Assembly (NCBI GenBank): GCA_012845835.1
Contig: JABAKD010000010.1
Location: 8,066,597-8,130,596 of the forward strand
From: Undaria pinnatifida
Taxonomy: Eukaryota; Sar; Phaeophyceae; Laminariales; Alariaceae
Length of the DNA stretch: 64,000 nucleotides
Direction of reading: 5' to 3'
The notes below the pieces were generated by a model. That model was not told the origin of the DNA. It did no database searches and saw only the letters and a list, made by a program, of their open reading frames with translations. A program made the position numbers and the translations under genes. The first letter of the stretch is position 1, and each line of letters starts with the position of its first letter. Below are positions 12,173 through 39,788 of this stretch, piece after piece.

Positions 12173-13436
12173 CCAGTATACTGGGTCCGCCTTCAGTACG
12201 ACTGCTTCGGCGGTGCCGGAGCCAGTTGCAGTCAAGCCGCAACCACGGCCCCTGCCCCCGGCTAGTGACGGGGCCTCCCTCTACACTCTACCCCATGAAC
12301 CCGTTCACCCTAACCCCGGCCGCCCGAGATGATTATCTGAATGCATCTGCCATGAGGAGTGTGTGCACAATCAACCATTTGTCGAGGCTAAGCTAGGCCA
12401 AGCCGCTCGCACACACTGATTGTATTGAGCAAAACCGCTTGCTGCGCGTGCTAGCGTACTCCCTACCCCACCGTGGAAGGCCTGACGGGGAAGGGGGGAG
12501 GGACAAGGGGGGGGCGGGGTGTACTCATTTCATGCATAGCCGTAGTCGCATGCATTACCATAAACCCTCGCATCCATGCAATGCCGGGACGGGCAGGCGG
12601 CTATTGTAACACGGTCGGCCGTCTTACCTCATGACGTCACCACAAAAACTCACGCGCCTATATACGATAATTCACACTCGTTTCGTCTGTTCAAATTGTC
12701 GATTCTTTTTCCAGCTCGACACGCAGGGCCTTTGTGCACTCAACGGCACTTCCGGCCAAGCCGTGGTCACAGGTGTCAATCAAAACCCTTTCCCCCCGGT
12801 ACATGCCTTCCTTTTTATCGCGCATAGGGTACAGCATTCCTGCTGTCCTCAAAGGAGTTGCGCCAGCCAAACATCGGTACGTCATACGGATCGAACGCAG
12901 AGCCGCGCGAAGAAAAAAACACCACCAAAACCAAATGCATTAAACAAAACAAAAAACGAAAAAGAGAGGCGCACACAAACCAAAACCGAAACCAACAATA
13001 AAAGAGGGGCATGCGTATATAACCCAACCCCTCTCCGTTTTTTCGTCATAGACAAGTACCGCGCTGCCGGCTCCTGTTTACCGTTCACGAAGAAAGTTAC
13101 AGAGTACGCAAACTCCTGACCAGCTACAACGGGGCGGTAACCAGGACCCCACCGGAAGAAGACAGGACCGATTTGCAGACGGACTGCCGTTCGCGCTACG
13201 GCTGTGGCTGCTGTCGCTGCTGCTGCTGCGCTCTTGCTGCTGATAACAGCTGGCGCAGGTTCTGCTGCTGCTGTTACTCTTACTGCTGCCGCCGATGCCG
13301 CCGTCGCTGCGAAACAAAACAGAAATGACACAAACCACCGCGCCCCCCCCCGCGGGAACGAAATAAGAAAACATACAAAACAAAATACAAAACAAAATAC
13401 AAGAAAAAATAACTTCAACAACCTCCCCCTCCCGCT
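12173..13436. other. Intergenic spacer below the acyl ligase gene
   Basis: It holds G-rich DNA near 12480-12525, a coding-like fragment at 12691-12885, an A-rich region at 12900-13010 and CTG/GCC trinucleotide sequence at about 13199-13310. The part next to 13436 is presumably the 3' untranslated region and terminator of the minus-strand gene. No second gene is supported. Confidence 0.5.
12691..12885 (-). pseudogene. Unrecognised coding-like fragment
   Basis: The minus strand reads a 49-residue segment from about 12840 down to a stop near 12691 that looks protein-like, with balanced charged and hydrophobic residues (motifs P-M-R-D-K-K-E-G-M-Y-R-G and V-L-I-D-T-C-D-H-G-L-A-G). The first part also appears, decayed, at 222-268. 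Two other frames take over upstream, suggesting frameshifts. I cannot name a family. It may be the broken end of a dispersed element rather than a host gene. Confidence 0.25.
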
Positions 13437-31712
<18,276 letters not shown>

Positions 31713-33400
31713 GCTGGAGGTGGTGGTGGATGCGGGTGGTGTGATGTGCACTGGGCAAGAGGGGGTGGGTGGCTGGGCAATGCCTCGTGGAAGCTCCTTG
31801 CCGTGTGGTCTGTGTGCACTTTGCTGTGCTCTGCGCTCTGTGCGGTGTTCTGCGTTCTTCAGCGCGAGAGCAGGTGCTGATGACAAACGCGGCGGGATTT
31901 CTCGCAAACCGTGCAGGTGACACGTGCTGCTTCGGGACAATGGCGAAAAAACTGACCAATAAACATAAGTTATATATAGTTGCGACATTGAGATTACATG
32001 CCGTTTCATTGCTTTCAGGGTTGCTCACTTCCACAATTCCACGAGCAGTGATCGCGAAAAAGCGTAACGAAGGGCGTAACGGATGTCACCCGGCAGCAGT
32101 CATCAGCTCTTGAAACGATGAAACTGCTTCTCCCGGCAGCAGTCATCAGCTCTTGAAACGATAAAACTGCTTCTTCTCTCGTCAACTTTTCGTCAGCTAG
32201 CTACATGCACACCGCGCACCAGTCACCAGTCACCAACCACCAGCAAGACCAATAATACGTCTCACAATATAACAAAAATCATCTGCCCTGGTTCAGGAGC
32301 CAAACAAAGAACGCATCTTCTTGCATTTTGCACGACTCCACCACCAACCAACTCTCGAGTCTCGAGGTTCGACTGCACGAGCAGAGAGTAGACGGCACGA
32401 TCCGCGAAGACAAGAACAACAAGCAGGTTTGCGCAGGCACTCTGCGCACAGCACTGACATATGCCTGGAATACACAGCAATAGTGCAAATTGGTGGGTAC
32501 GAAGTACGAACGTACGTACGTTCTCGCGCTTCGTTCCTTGGCCGTTGCCGTTGTGCCGTTGATGCGGCGAAACACTTTTCGCACGACAAAGGGTCAAAGG
32601 GTACAACAGAAATAAAATTGCCGAATTATGGTATACCCTTTTGGAATCAGGTTCCAGGTTTTCCAGGTTTTCCTCTTTTTTCGATGGCGGTGACAAAAAC
32701 GAAGGCAGGGGACGTCGTGTTGAACGTGAACATCACGCATCACGCAGCGCGCAGCGCGCACGGACCCCGGCACGCTGCTCGTCCCGTCGTTCCACTTCTT
32801 CTGAGATCTCCACTGTCCAGGCATTTCGATTGCACAAGGTGAGATTCCGCAGGATTCGGGGCGATAGACGTCGCCGATCAACCCGCAAAAGTCGAGTCTG
32901 TGCTCCTTCGTAGGCCCGGCGGCCGCCAGGATGTCCAAGAAATGAGTTTTTGTATGCTCTTTGGTTGCAACATCTCTTGCGCTCACAGAAGGTACAGCTC
33001 GTACAGCAGCAGTAACATCCCGTTTTTCTCTGTTGGCACAGGGCGAACGAGACCAATAGCCGTGGGTACCATGGGTAGGGAGGCTTGCGTCTCTTTGCTG
33101 TATACACACACTGCAGGGGAAGGGGCCTGCTGCTTCCTGGATCGGTATAGTTCTCGCGTCGTGTGACCTACCTGGTACATTTTTTTGCGCATTTACGCCT
33201 ACCAGAGGTACCTGGTAGATACGATTTTGTGGATGGACTGGTACGGAACGGCACGTCGAGCTTCTATTTCATACCGTTAGTATTCAATACGAGCTCGAAC
33301 GTGCGAGCTCTGCACCATGGTTATGCTCGTATTCGTACATACTCTTACTGCTGTAGAAACAAGGCACAGTAGTATTCCGGCAGTATGTTTGCGGGATTCG
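31713..33400. other. Divergent spacer upstream of the acyl ligase gene
   Basis: This holds the promoter side of the minus-strand gene. I see no convincing TATA box or other core element. A 43-bp tandem duplication lies at 32089-32174. A minus-strand frame of 171 codons (32594-33109) has protein-like composition in its middle but no domain I recognise; I do not call it a gene. Confidence 0.5.
32089..32174. repeat. 43-bp tandem duplication
   Basis: Two nearly identical units (cccggcagcagtcatcagct, then cttgaaacgatgaaactgcttct) are joined head to tail at 32089-32131 and 32132-32174, about 380 bases upstream of the acyl ligase start codon. Near-identity implies a recent event. Confidence 0.9.
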
Positions 33401-33404
33401 TAGC

Positions 33405-33840
33405 ACGTGTCGTATGGGGGAGGAGCGTCTGCCACAAAAGGTGATGTTTGGGGAGTTTGTTGGGGGTAAGGGCTACTCAGGGGGGCAAGCGAAAGACTGG
33501 ATGGATCATCTGAAGGAGGATATGTCGGTCTTTGGAATGAAATTCGAAGGATGGCGAAAGGCTGCTCAGAAGGCTATCGGATGGTTTCGACGAGTAGAGG
33601 AGGGAGCCGAGTTGTTCATGCGGAATTGGCAAGAAACGGAGAGACACAAAGCTGCAGAGTGACGCGCAAAGGCTGCGGCAGCGCCATCCACCGTCGGCAT
33701 CTCTAAGCGGCCGGGGGGAGGGGGAAGGGGGGGGGAGCGGGGGGGGGGGGGGGGAGGGGGGAGGGGGGGAGCGGGGAAGGCGGGGGGGGGGGGGGGGAGG
33801 GGGGGCGTCATGCCCAAGAGACTGGAGTCTGGGTTTGGCC
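33405..33840 (+). mobile_element. LINE 3' end remnant
   Basis: The plus strand reads about 82 residues with a lysine/arginine/tryptophan-rich pattern (motifs GKGYSGGQAKDWMDHLKED, FEGWRKAAQKA, WFRRVEEGAELFMRNW) like the tails of non-LTR retrotransposon polyproteins. After a stop at 33660-33662 the reading continues in another frame (KAAAAPSTVGISKRPG), so the copy is frameshifted. A long G-rich tract (33711-33805) follows. This tail differs from that of the copies at 60180 and 62690, so it may be a second LINE family. Confidence 0.6.
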
Positions 33841-34779
33841 ATCATCGTCTTGAAAGTTGTGGGCCTTCTACTGGCCGTCACAAGATGGCATAAGACCGCC
33901 CTGACTTCTCCGCCATATTGCGTTCTCTCCCCAGTGCCATTGATGATGCACTTGATACCCTCTATGAGCCCAATGCTGTCTTTGGCCAGTTCCTAGGGTC
34001 TGTTAGTATGACATTTTTCTTCTTTTTCTTCTTCTCTTTTCCTTTCCTTGCTTCCTCTCCTTGTCTTGTCTTTCTTGCTTTCCTTGTCTTTTTATTTTCC
34101 TTTCTTTCCTTTCTCGTTTTTTTGTTTCGCTTTCTTCTTTTTTCTTTCCTTTCCTTATCTTTTTCTTTTCTTTGTTTCTTTTCTCCAATTAACTTGCGTC
34201 TGTCGTGCATATGCGTAGTGATAGATACTACGTGTAATATATACGTGGTAGTCTTTATTGGGTGGCAAGCAGTATAGTCGGTTTCTCCAGGCGTGAGTAA
34301 TGAGACGTATGCACCGGTATGGACCTGGCACATCGTAGACTGACCCCCGATTTCACTTGTTATATGTTTCTGGTGGAGGCATGAATTGCGTCAGCTGTGA
34401 TATAGGCGTGTACCACCTTGGGTTGTTCGTGTTTTTCCCTGGGGTATTCCTCAGCTCCAGAGTGACTGGAGCCTGTCCTGTGACCACGGACTTGATTATG
34501 CGGGTTAATGTGAGAACATCAACAACAACAAACAATGGGTGTGCCGCAACATCAGCAGTTTTCATGCCCCGAACCTGCAGAGCAGCTCGCTCGACTCGTT
34601 CTCATACCATAATTTCAAAATCCTGCCCGTACGTATCGTAGTGGCTCACCCGACCTTTTCGTTTATCCGCTGCTGCTGATGCTCCTGCGCAGGCTCTCGT
34701 TGCGAGCAGACGTGCGAGAATAACCAGACGGGAGATACAAATAGCAGCCCTCCCCAGCCGCTGAAGACTTTGTAAAATC
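33841..34779. other. Spacer upstream of the repeat-protein gene
   Basis: No gene recognised. A polypyrimidine tract (TTTCTT/CCTTTC) covers about 34010-34190. A short frame near 33940-34000 reads AIDDALDTLYEPNAVFGQFLG and looks protein-like, but it is isolated and unrecognised. The promoter of the gene at 34780 must lie in the right part. Confidence 0.45.
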
Positions 34780-37089
34780 ATGATGAACAGGGGAGTCTTA
34801 CGGGTCGCCGCCTTCGCCCAGGCGCGAAGGGGAGGCGCCGCCGCCGCCCTCGGCGTCCGCAGCAGCGGCAGCGGACCAACCACGGCAGATATCGGAGTGA
34901 AAGCTTGGCTCTCCGTCACACCCGGCAGCGGAGAAAAAAACAACGAGGACGACGACGACCCGACCCCCGCTGAGACAAAGTTAGCGTTTTCGTCCACCGT
35001 CTACGGAAAAGATCCGGCCTCGGCGGCCGACCTTACCCCCGCGGAAGTAGCCATGGCAGCGCACCTCAAACAGGCAGCGGCCGCGGCCGCCGGCGGTAAG
35101 CTGTCTGCGGCGACATCGAAGGGGCACGATGCGCGGGCGATGTTTGACTCGTCGCTGTCCCAGCAAGCTGAGGACGGGAAAAGCTCGAGAGACATCAAGC
35201 GCGACGTGGCAACCGACACGCCGGACGCCACGCGCGTGGTCTTTCGGGCGTCTGCTTACGGCAAGGACCCCCAGTTGGCAGCCGAGCCCTCGGAGACGGA
35301 GGCCGCGGAATTAGAAGCACTCCGGGCTCAGGCGCGGGGGAGCAGCGGTGGCGCGGCCCCGGTTCACGACGAAAGGAACATGTTCGATTCCGATTTTTCG
35401 CAGGGCGCCGGTGGGGAGCGGGCTTCAGGGGACATCAAACGCGACGTTACCGCCGACACGCCGGACGCCACACGAGTAGCCTTCCGGGCGTCTGCTTACG
35501 GCAAGGACCCCCAAATGGCCGCCGAACTCTCGGAGACGGAGGCCGCAGAATTGCAGGCGCTCGAGGCTCGGGCACGGGGAAGCGCTGGCGGCGCGGCCCC
35601 GGTCCACGACGAAAGGAACATGTTCGACTCTGATTTCGCGCAGGGCGCCGGCGGGACGCGGGCTTCCGCGGACATCAAGCGCGAAGTCACCGCGGACACA
35701 CCGAACGCCACGCGAGTAACCTTCCGGGCGTCTGCGTACGGGAAGGACCCCCAGGGGGCCGCCGAGCACTCCGCGCAGGAGGCCGCAGAAGTGGAGGCCT
35801 TGCGGAAGATGGCCGCGCGGAGCGCCGGCGCCGGAGCCACCGCCCCTGTCCACGACGACAGGAGCATGTTCGACTCCGACCTCACGCACGGTGCTGGCAG
35901 CGCGCGCGGTTCGGAGGCGATCAAGCGAGAGGTGGTGGGGGACACGCCCGAGGTGACCCGCCTCGTGTTCGGGGGCTCGGACTACGGGAAGGACCAGGAG
36001 TCGATGACCCGGTCCGCGCGTGAGCAGGTGGAGATGGACGCACTCGCCGCGAGGTCGGCGAAGAGGAAAGCGGTGTCGGTGGCGGCTGCGGGAGGGGCGG
36101 CGCCCATCCATGACGACCGGTCGATGTTCGATTCCGAGCTGACGCAGGGTGCGGGCGTCGTGCGGGCGTCGGACGCGATCAAGCGAGAGGTCACCGCGGG
36201 AACGCCGGACCAGACGAGGCTCGCCTTCAAGGGCTCGGATTACGGCAAGGACGTGTCCTTGGCCGAGGAGCACCCCGAGGAGAACCGGGCGGACGTGGAA
36301 GAGCTTCAGAGGCGGAGCCAGGGGGCCGTGGCGACGTCGGCGGCGGCGGCGACGGTGGCGGCAGCAGGTCGACAACCGCCCGCTCCGGTTCACCACGACC
36401 GGTCGATGTTCGATTCAGACCTTACGCAGGGGGCCGGTGACGTGGAGGAGTACAGGGAGATTAAGCGCGACGTACAGACGAAAACCCCGGCGCTGACCCG
36501 CCTCAGCTTCTTCGGGAGTACCTGTGAGTTACTTTCACCTTTTTTATTTGTTTGTTGGGGCGTAGGGAGAACCTTCTTGCATTTTTTGGCGGTGTGACAT
36601 ATAATAATAGTTTGTGTATATAACGGTTTGCAAGCAGTTTGCGGTTGCGTTCATACCGATCTTCCGAGTCGTTGGCATGGAGCATGTCGGCGCGCACCTG
36701 AGTCTACCCTCACCCCTCAGTGACGTCACACCCTGCTCGTTGCATGACCGTGTGGGGAGAAATGTGACAATGCTAACGCTATCCCTAACGCTACCCCTAC
36801 CGCTAACGCTAATGCTGTAACCCCCGCTAACGCCAACGCTCTCACTACCGCCAACACCAACGCTACCCTTACCGCTAACCCTAACGTTCACTTTGTTGTT
36901 TTCTGGAACAAAATAGACGGCGATGACGACCCTGGCATCGAGAGCGCAGAGGGCGCCGCGGAGTTGGCGACGAAGCAGGCCAAGGGGGAGAAGCTCGCGA
37001 CCGTGGGCCGCGGAGCTCGCAAATCCAAGGTGCACGACACCAAGAAGGCCATGGCGGACGACGAATACTCTACGGCCGGGTCGGAGTGA
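34780..37089 (+). CDS. Protein of seven 80-95 residue repeats, possibly mitochondrial
   Basis: Exon 1 (34780-36523) and exon 2 (36917-37089) join in phase (donor CCT/GTGAGT, acceptor AAATAG) to 638 residues. The join restores the repeat motif S-T-Y-G-D-D across the junction, which confirms the intron. Seven repeats follow an N-terminal region rich in Arg and Ala and poor in acidic residues, with the look of a mitochondrial presequence (about residues 1-30). Each repeat has T-R-L/V-x-F-x-x-S-x-Y-G-K-D, an alanine/glutamate-rich helix-like stretch, H-D-x-R-x-M-F-D-S-D-L/F-x-Q-G-A-G, and I-K-R-D/E-V-x-x-D-T-P. The first repeat (about residues 66-150) and the seventh, shorter one are the most diverged; repeats 2 and 3 are nearly identical. 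I recognise no known domain. The gene is divergent from the acyl ligase gene and convergent with Tim50. Confidence 0.85.
36770..36895. repeat. CTAACG hexamer minisatellite in the intron
   Basis: Imperfect ctaacg/cctaac/ctaccg units fill the middle of the single intron of the repeat-protein gene, close to its acceptor. The pattern is reminiscent of CCCTAA arrays but is too irregular, and too internal, for a telomeric tract. Confidence 0.8.
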
Positions 37090-37709
37090 AAAAATACGAA
37101 TACAGGACTGGATGACTGGATTTATTAGTAAATTTACCGCTCTTTTCGACAGTTACACGAACTTGACAAACGCTGCGGTACCGTCGAGTGATGGATATCG
37201 AGCGAGAATCGAGTTCCACGCGAGAGGAGTATTAGCACATGCTTTATCTAGAAGCAGGCAGGCGGAGCGCGTGGGTTTCTTGTACCGTACGGTTTTACCA
37301 CGTTATGACTTCTTTGCCAATCATCCCTGGCTGCTGCTGCCGCTACTTGCTATGCCCGTGGTGGCTGGCCCGCACGAGAGATTGCTGTGCGTTTGGGCCA
37401 GCACGGCGATTATGATAGTGGGTTGATTTTGCGTTGTGTTTTTTTCGGTGATTTTTCCTCGTGGACCTGAGTCGGGAATGGGAGGGTCGGACAAAGGGCT
37501 GGGCAAGATCGCCTCAAGACATGCCGCCTGACCGGCACTCAGTGATTTTGACACGATGCACGCGTACGCCGGCATGGGTATGTTTTGTTCTTGCCCAGGT
37601 GCGTGGGGGGGAACTGCTGCTGCGTTTGGTTTTTTAATTTTGTTTCCGGACCCAAACCAAAAGGGATTCCTTCGGAAGTAAGCGACGAATTACAGAAATA
37701 CCGGTTTTT
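37090..37709. other. Spacer after the repeat-protein gene
   Basis: No gene recognised. A plus-strand frame (36923-37426) is the wrong frame of exon 2 running on into this spacer. The 3' untranslated region of the upstream gene must lie at the left. Confidence 0.5.
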
Positions 37710-38872
37710 AGAGTGTTTGCGAAAGTACGTTTTTAGAAATTTACTTTTTCAAAAATTGTCCCGAAGGCAATATTTGCGGTAAATTTTTAAAAAAAAGCCA
37801 AAAATGTACTTTGTCGAAGGTAGGTTTTGATCAAAAGTTACGGTAAATTTTGTCTCTCTGTTTCATTGGCCTACAATACACCGAGCATTTGTCCGAGGCG
37901 GAACGCCTCTGCAAGGGTCTATAGCGCCCCAACCACGGGACAAACAGGACAAGCACCGCTGTTTGCACAGCAGCAGTACAAGCAACGAACGCACGGAGGA
38001 TGGAGAGGGTAGTACCCTGAGCACGACGCACAGGCGTAACATCAGAGATATGCAGCAGGCCGGTGATGAACCGTCTGTTGCTGCCCTCTGCGTCCGTGAC
38101 CAAGGGTTCAGCGCTTGCTGCAAGCTGTGGTGAACTTCTCGCAGCTGGCGGAGTCGAACGCACGCACGCGGAGAGGAGCCTCAACGCAGAGAGCGACACC
38201 ACGCGCCTTGATTGCGGCTATCGTGTGCCGCATCTGGCAAGATAGGACTCGTATCGGTCCATCTGTGCGACAGCAGCCACCGCGCTTCTCCAACATCACC
38301 GCGACTGAAGCGTGGCATGACTTTTGGTTTAGGGCAGAGGAGCGGAAACTCCTCTGCCCTAAACCGCTGCGTGCAGATTCTTTGCAGGGTGGTGCTTCGC
38401 AATAACAGGTCCACGTTCCATGGGGAAACTGCGCTTCGCCTTCCCTTCCGTCGCATGAGGAAGGCGTTGCTCTGCTTGTAGCACGTGTAATGAGGTAGTC
38501 CCTGCTCACAAGGTGTTTTTACGCGCGAGACAGACCGCCATACCTCTAATTTGTAGTCTGTTGGGTGCTTGCATGTACCGTGTTCCAGGTACTGCTGCAC
38601 CTGAAACGAGAGGCTCGAGACTGGAGTACTGTACGTACAACGAGTACTCGTATCGTATAGTACTATAGAGCAGTAACTCGCACTGCTGCTGCTGTACTCG
38701 TACGTATATTACAATCGCGCACATCCCCGTTTCCCTTCTAAATTTCGGAGGCGTCGCCTGCAGGATTTTGTTTACCGCTAGCGCAAACACACCAAAAACT
38801 CGGTGGGAAGGCAATTTACTTTTTTTAGCGGAAGGCAAGTAAATTTTTAGAAACGTATTTTCGCAAACACTC
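37710..38872. mobile_element. 1.16-kb element with terminal inverted repeats
   Basis: The left end agagtgtttgcgaaagtacg and the right end, read on the minus strand as agagtgtttgcgaaaatacg, match, and the next about 25 bases (ttagaaatttact / ctaaaaatttact) are similar. The interior has open frames without recognisable domains and a perfect 17-base hairpin at 38326-38365. It is probably a non-autonomous DNA transposon; I cannot define a target duplication. Confidence 0.6.
38326..38365. other. Perfect 17-bp hairpin
   Basis: The stem ggtttagggcagaggag and its exact complement flank a six-base loop cggaaa. It lies in the middle of the inverted-repeat element at 37710-38872. There is no T-run after it, and in a eukaryotic context it is not a terminator. 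It could be a recombination scar or a small structured RNA. Confidence 0.85.
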
Positions 38873-39788
38873 TTTTGTCACTATTTTCGCAGCGCGCGCG
38901 TGTTGAAAGACATCGGACTAGTACCTCCTTGGGACGCCGTTATATGGGACCAAAGTAAAGAAAAGCTAGCCAGGGCTCGGGATAGTAAAGGACACCTGCG
39001 TACTTGAATAGGCGCTTTGCCTTGGTTCACTGATTCGACCCACAAACCCAGATGCCGGAGGTGCGCGTTGGACCGTCATGTTTACTACAGGCGTGCTGCC
39101 TCCAACTCGTTGGAACCCCCTTCTTTGGTGTTTGTGAGCGCCCGGGTCACGACGGGGAAGACAGTGCTAGGGTGTGTCACCAAGCTATCGATACCGCATG
39201 CAGATGGCCGATTATCAGAGCGACAAGAAGAGGCAGCGTTTTTTAATAACTCGTACCGCAACAGGCCACATCATCTCGTGTGCGTCATCCTCCCCTCTCG
39301 CCTTTTCCACCCCTTTCCACGACAACAAAAACTTGAAACCAACCAAAACTATGCAAATACCAGAGACCCAAAACGGTCGCTTGCTTTCGGAGTACGTAGG
39401 AGCACCCCAACACACCCTCCGCAAAACCGCTTCGAGCCTCACGCCATCCGTGAAACGATCTAGGCTAGGAGGGGTGCCCCCATTCTCACCGCCGACCTTG
39501 GGCCACTATTAATAGCTAGCGCGAGCGACTCGGTACCTCGCTCAAAAACGTTTGTTGGCGAAGCGTAACGATCGATTCCGTAGCGGTGCTTACCGCGCAC
39601 TAAAAAAGCACGAAGGCTTGAAACTTCCAAATAGATAGCGTGGACACTCGCGCGGGTGGCCCGAAGCCGCTGGCATGATGGGCCCCACAAGCTCTTCCCC
39701 TACCGAGTGCTTGATCAACAATCGCATCTTCCGTATCTCGAATTACTCCTTATTATGCCCAACACCTAACGCCAAACACTCTCAAGAT
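38873..39788. other. Spacer below Tim50
   Basis: No gene recognised. A plus-strand frame of 148 codons (39017-39463) has no domain or codon bias that I can point to. The right part should contain the 3' untranslated region of Tim50. Confidence 0.5.

Noticed and set aside
11883-12332. 149-codon plus frame and its minus counterpart over the 45-bp minisatellite
   Set aside because: Both strands stay open because the unit is divisible by three. No domain, no splice context and no conserved start.
32594-33109. 171-codon minus frame upstream of the acyl ligase gene
   Set aside because: The middle looks protein-like, but no domain, start context or splice partner is recognisable, so it is mentioned only as spacer content.
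35425-36396. 323-codon minus-strand frame opposite the repeat-protein gene
   Set aside because: It is the antisense shadow of a GC-rich exon. The plus frame has the ordered repeats and the confirmed splice; the minus frame is arginine-rich without order.
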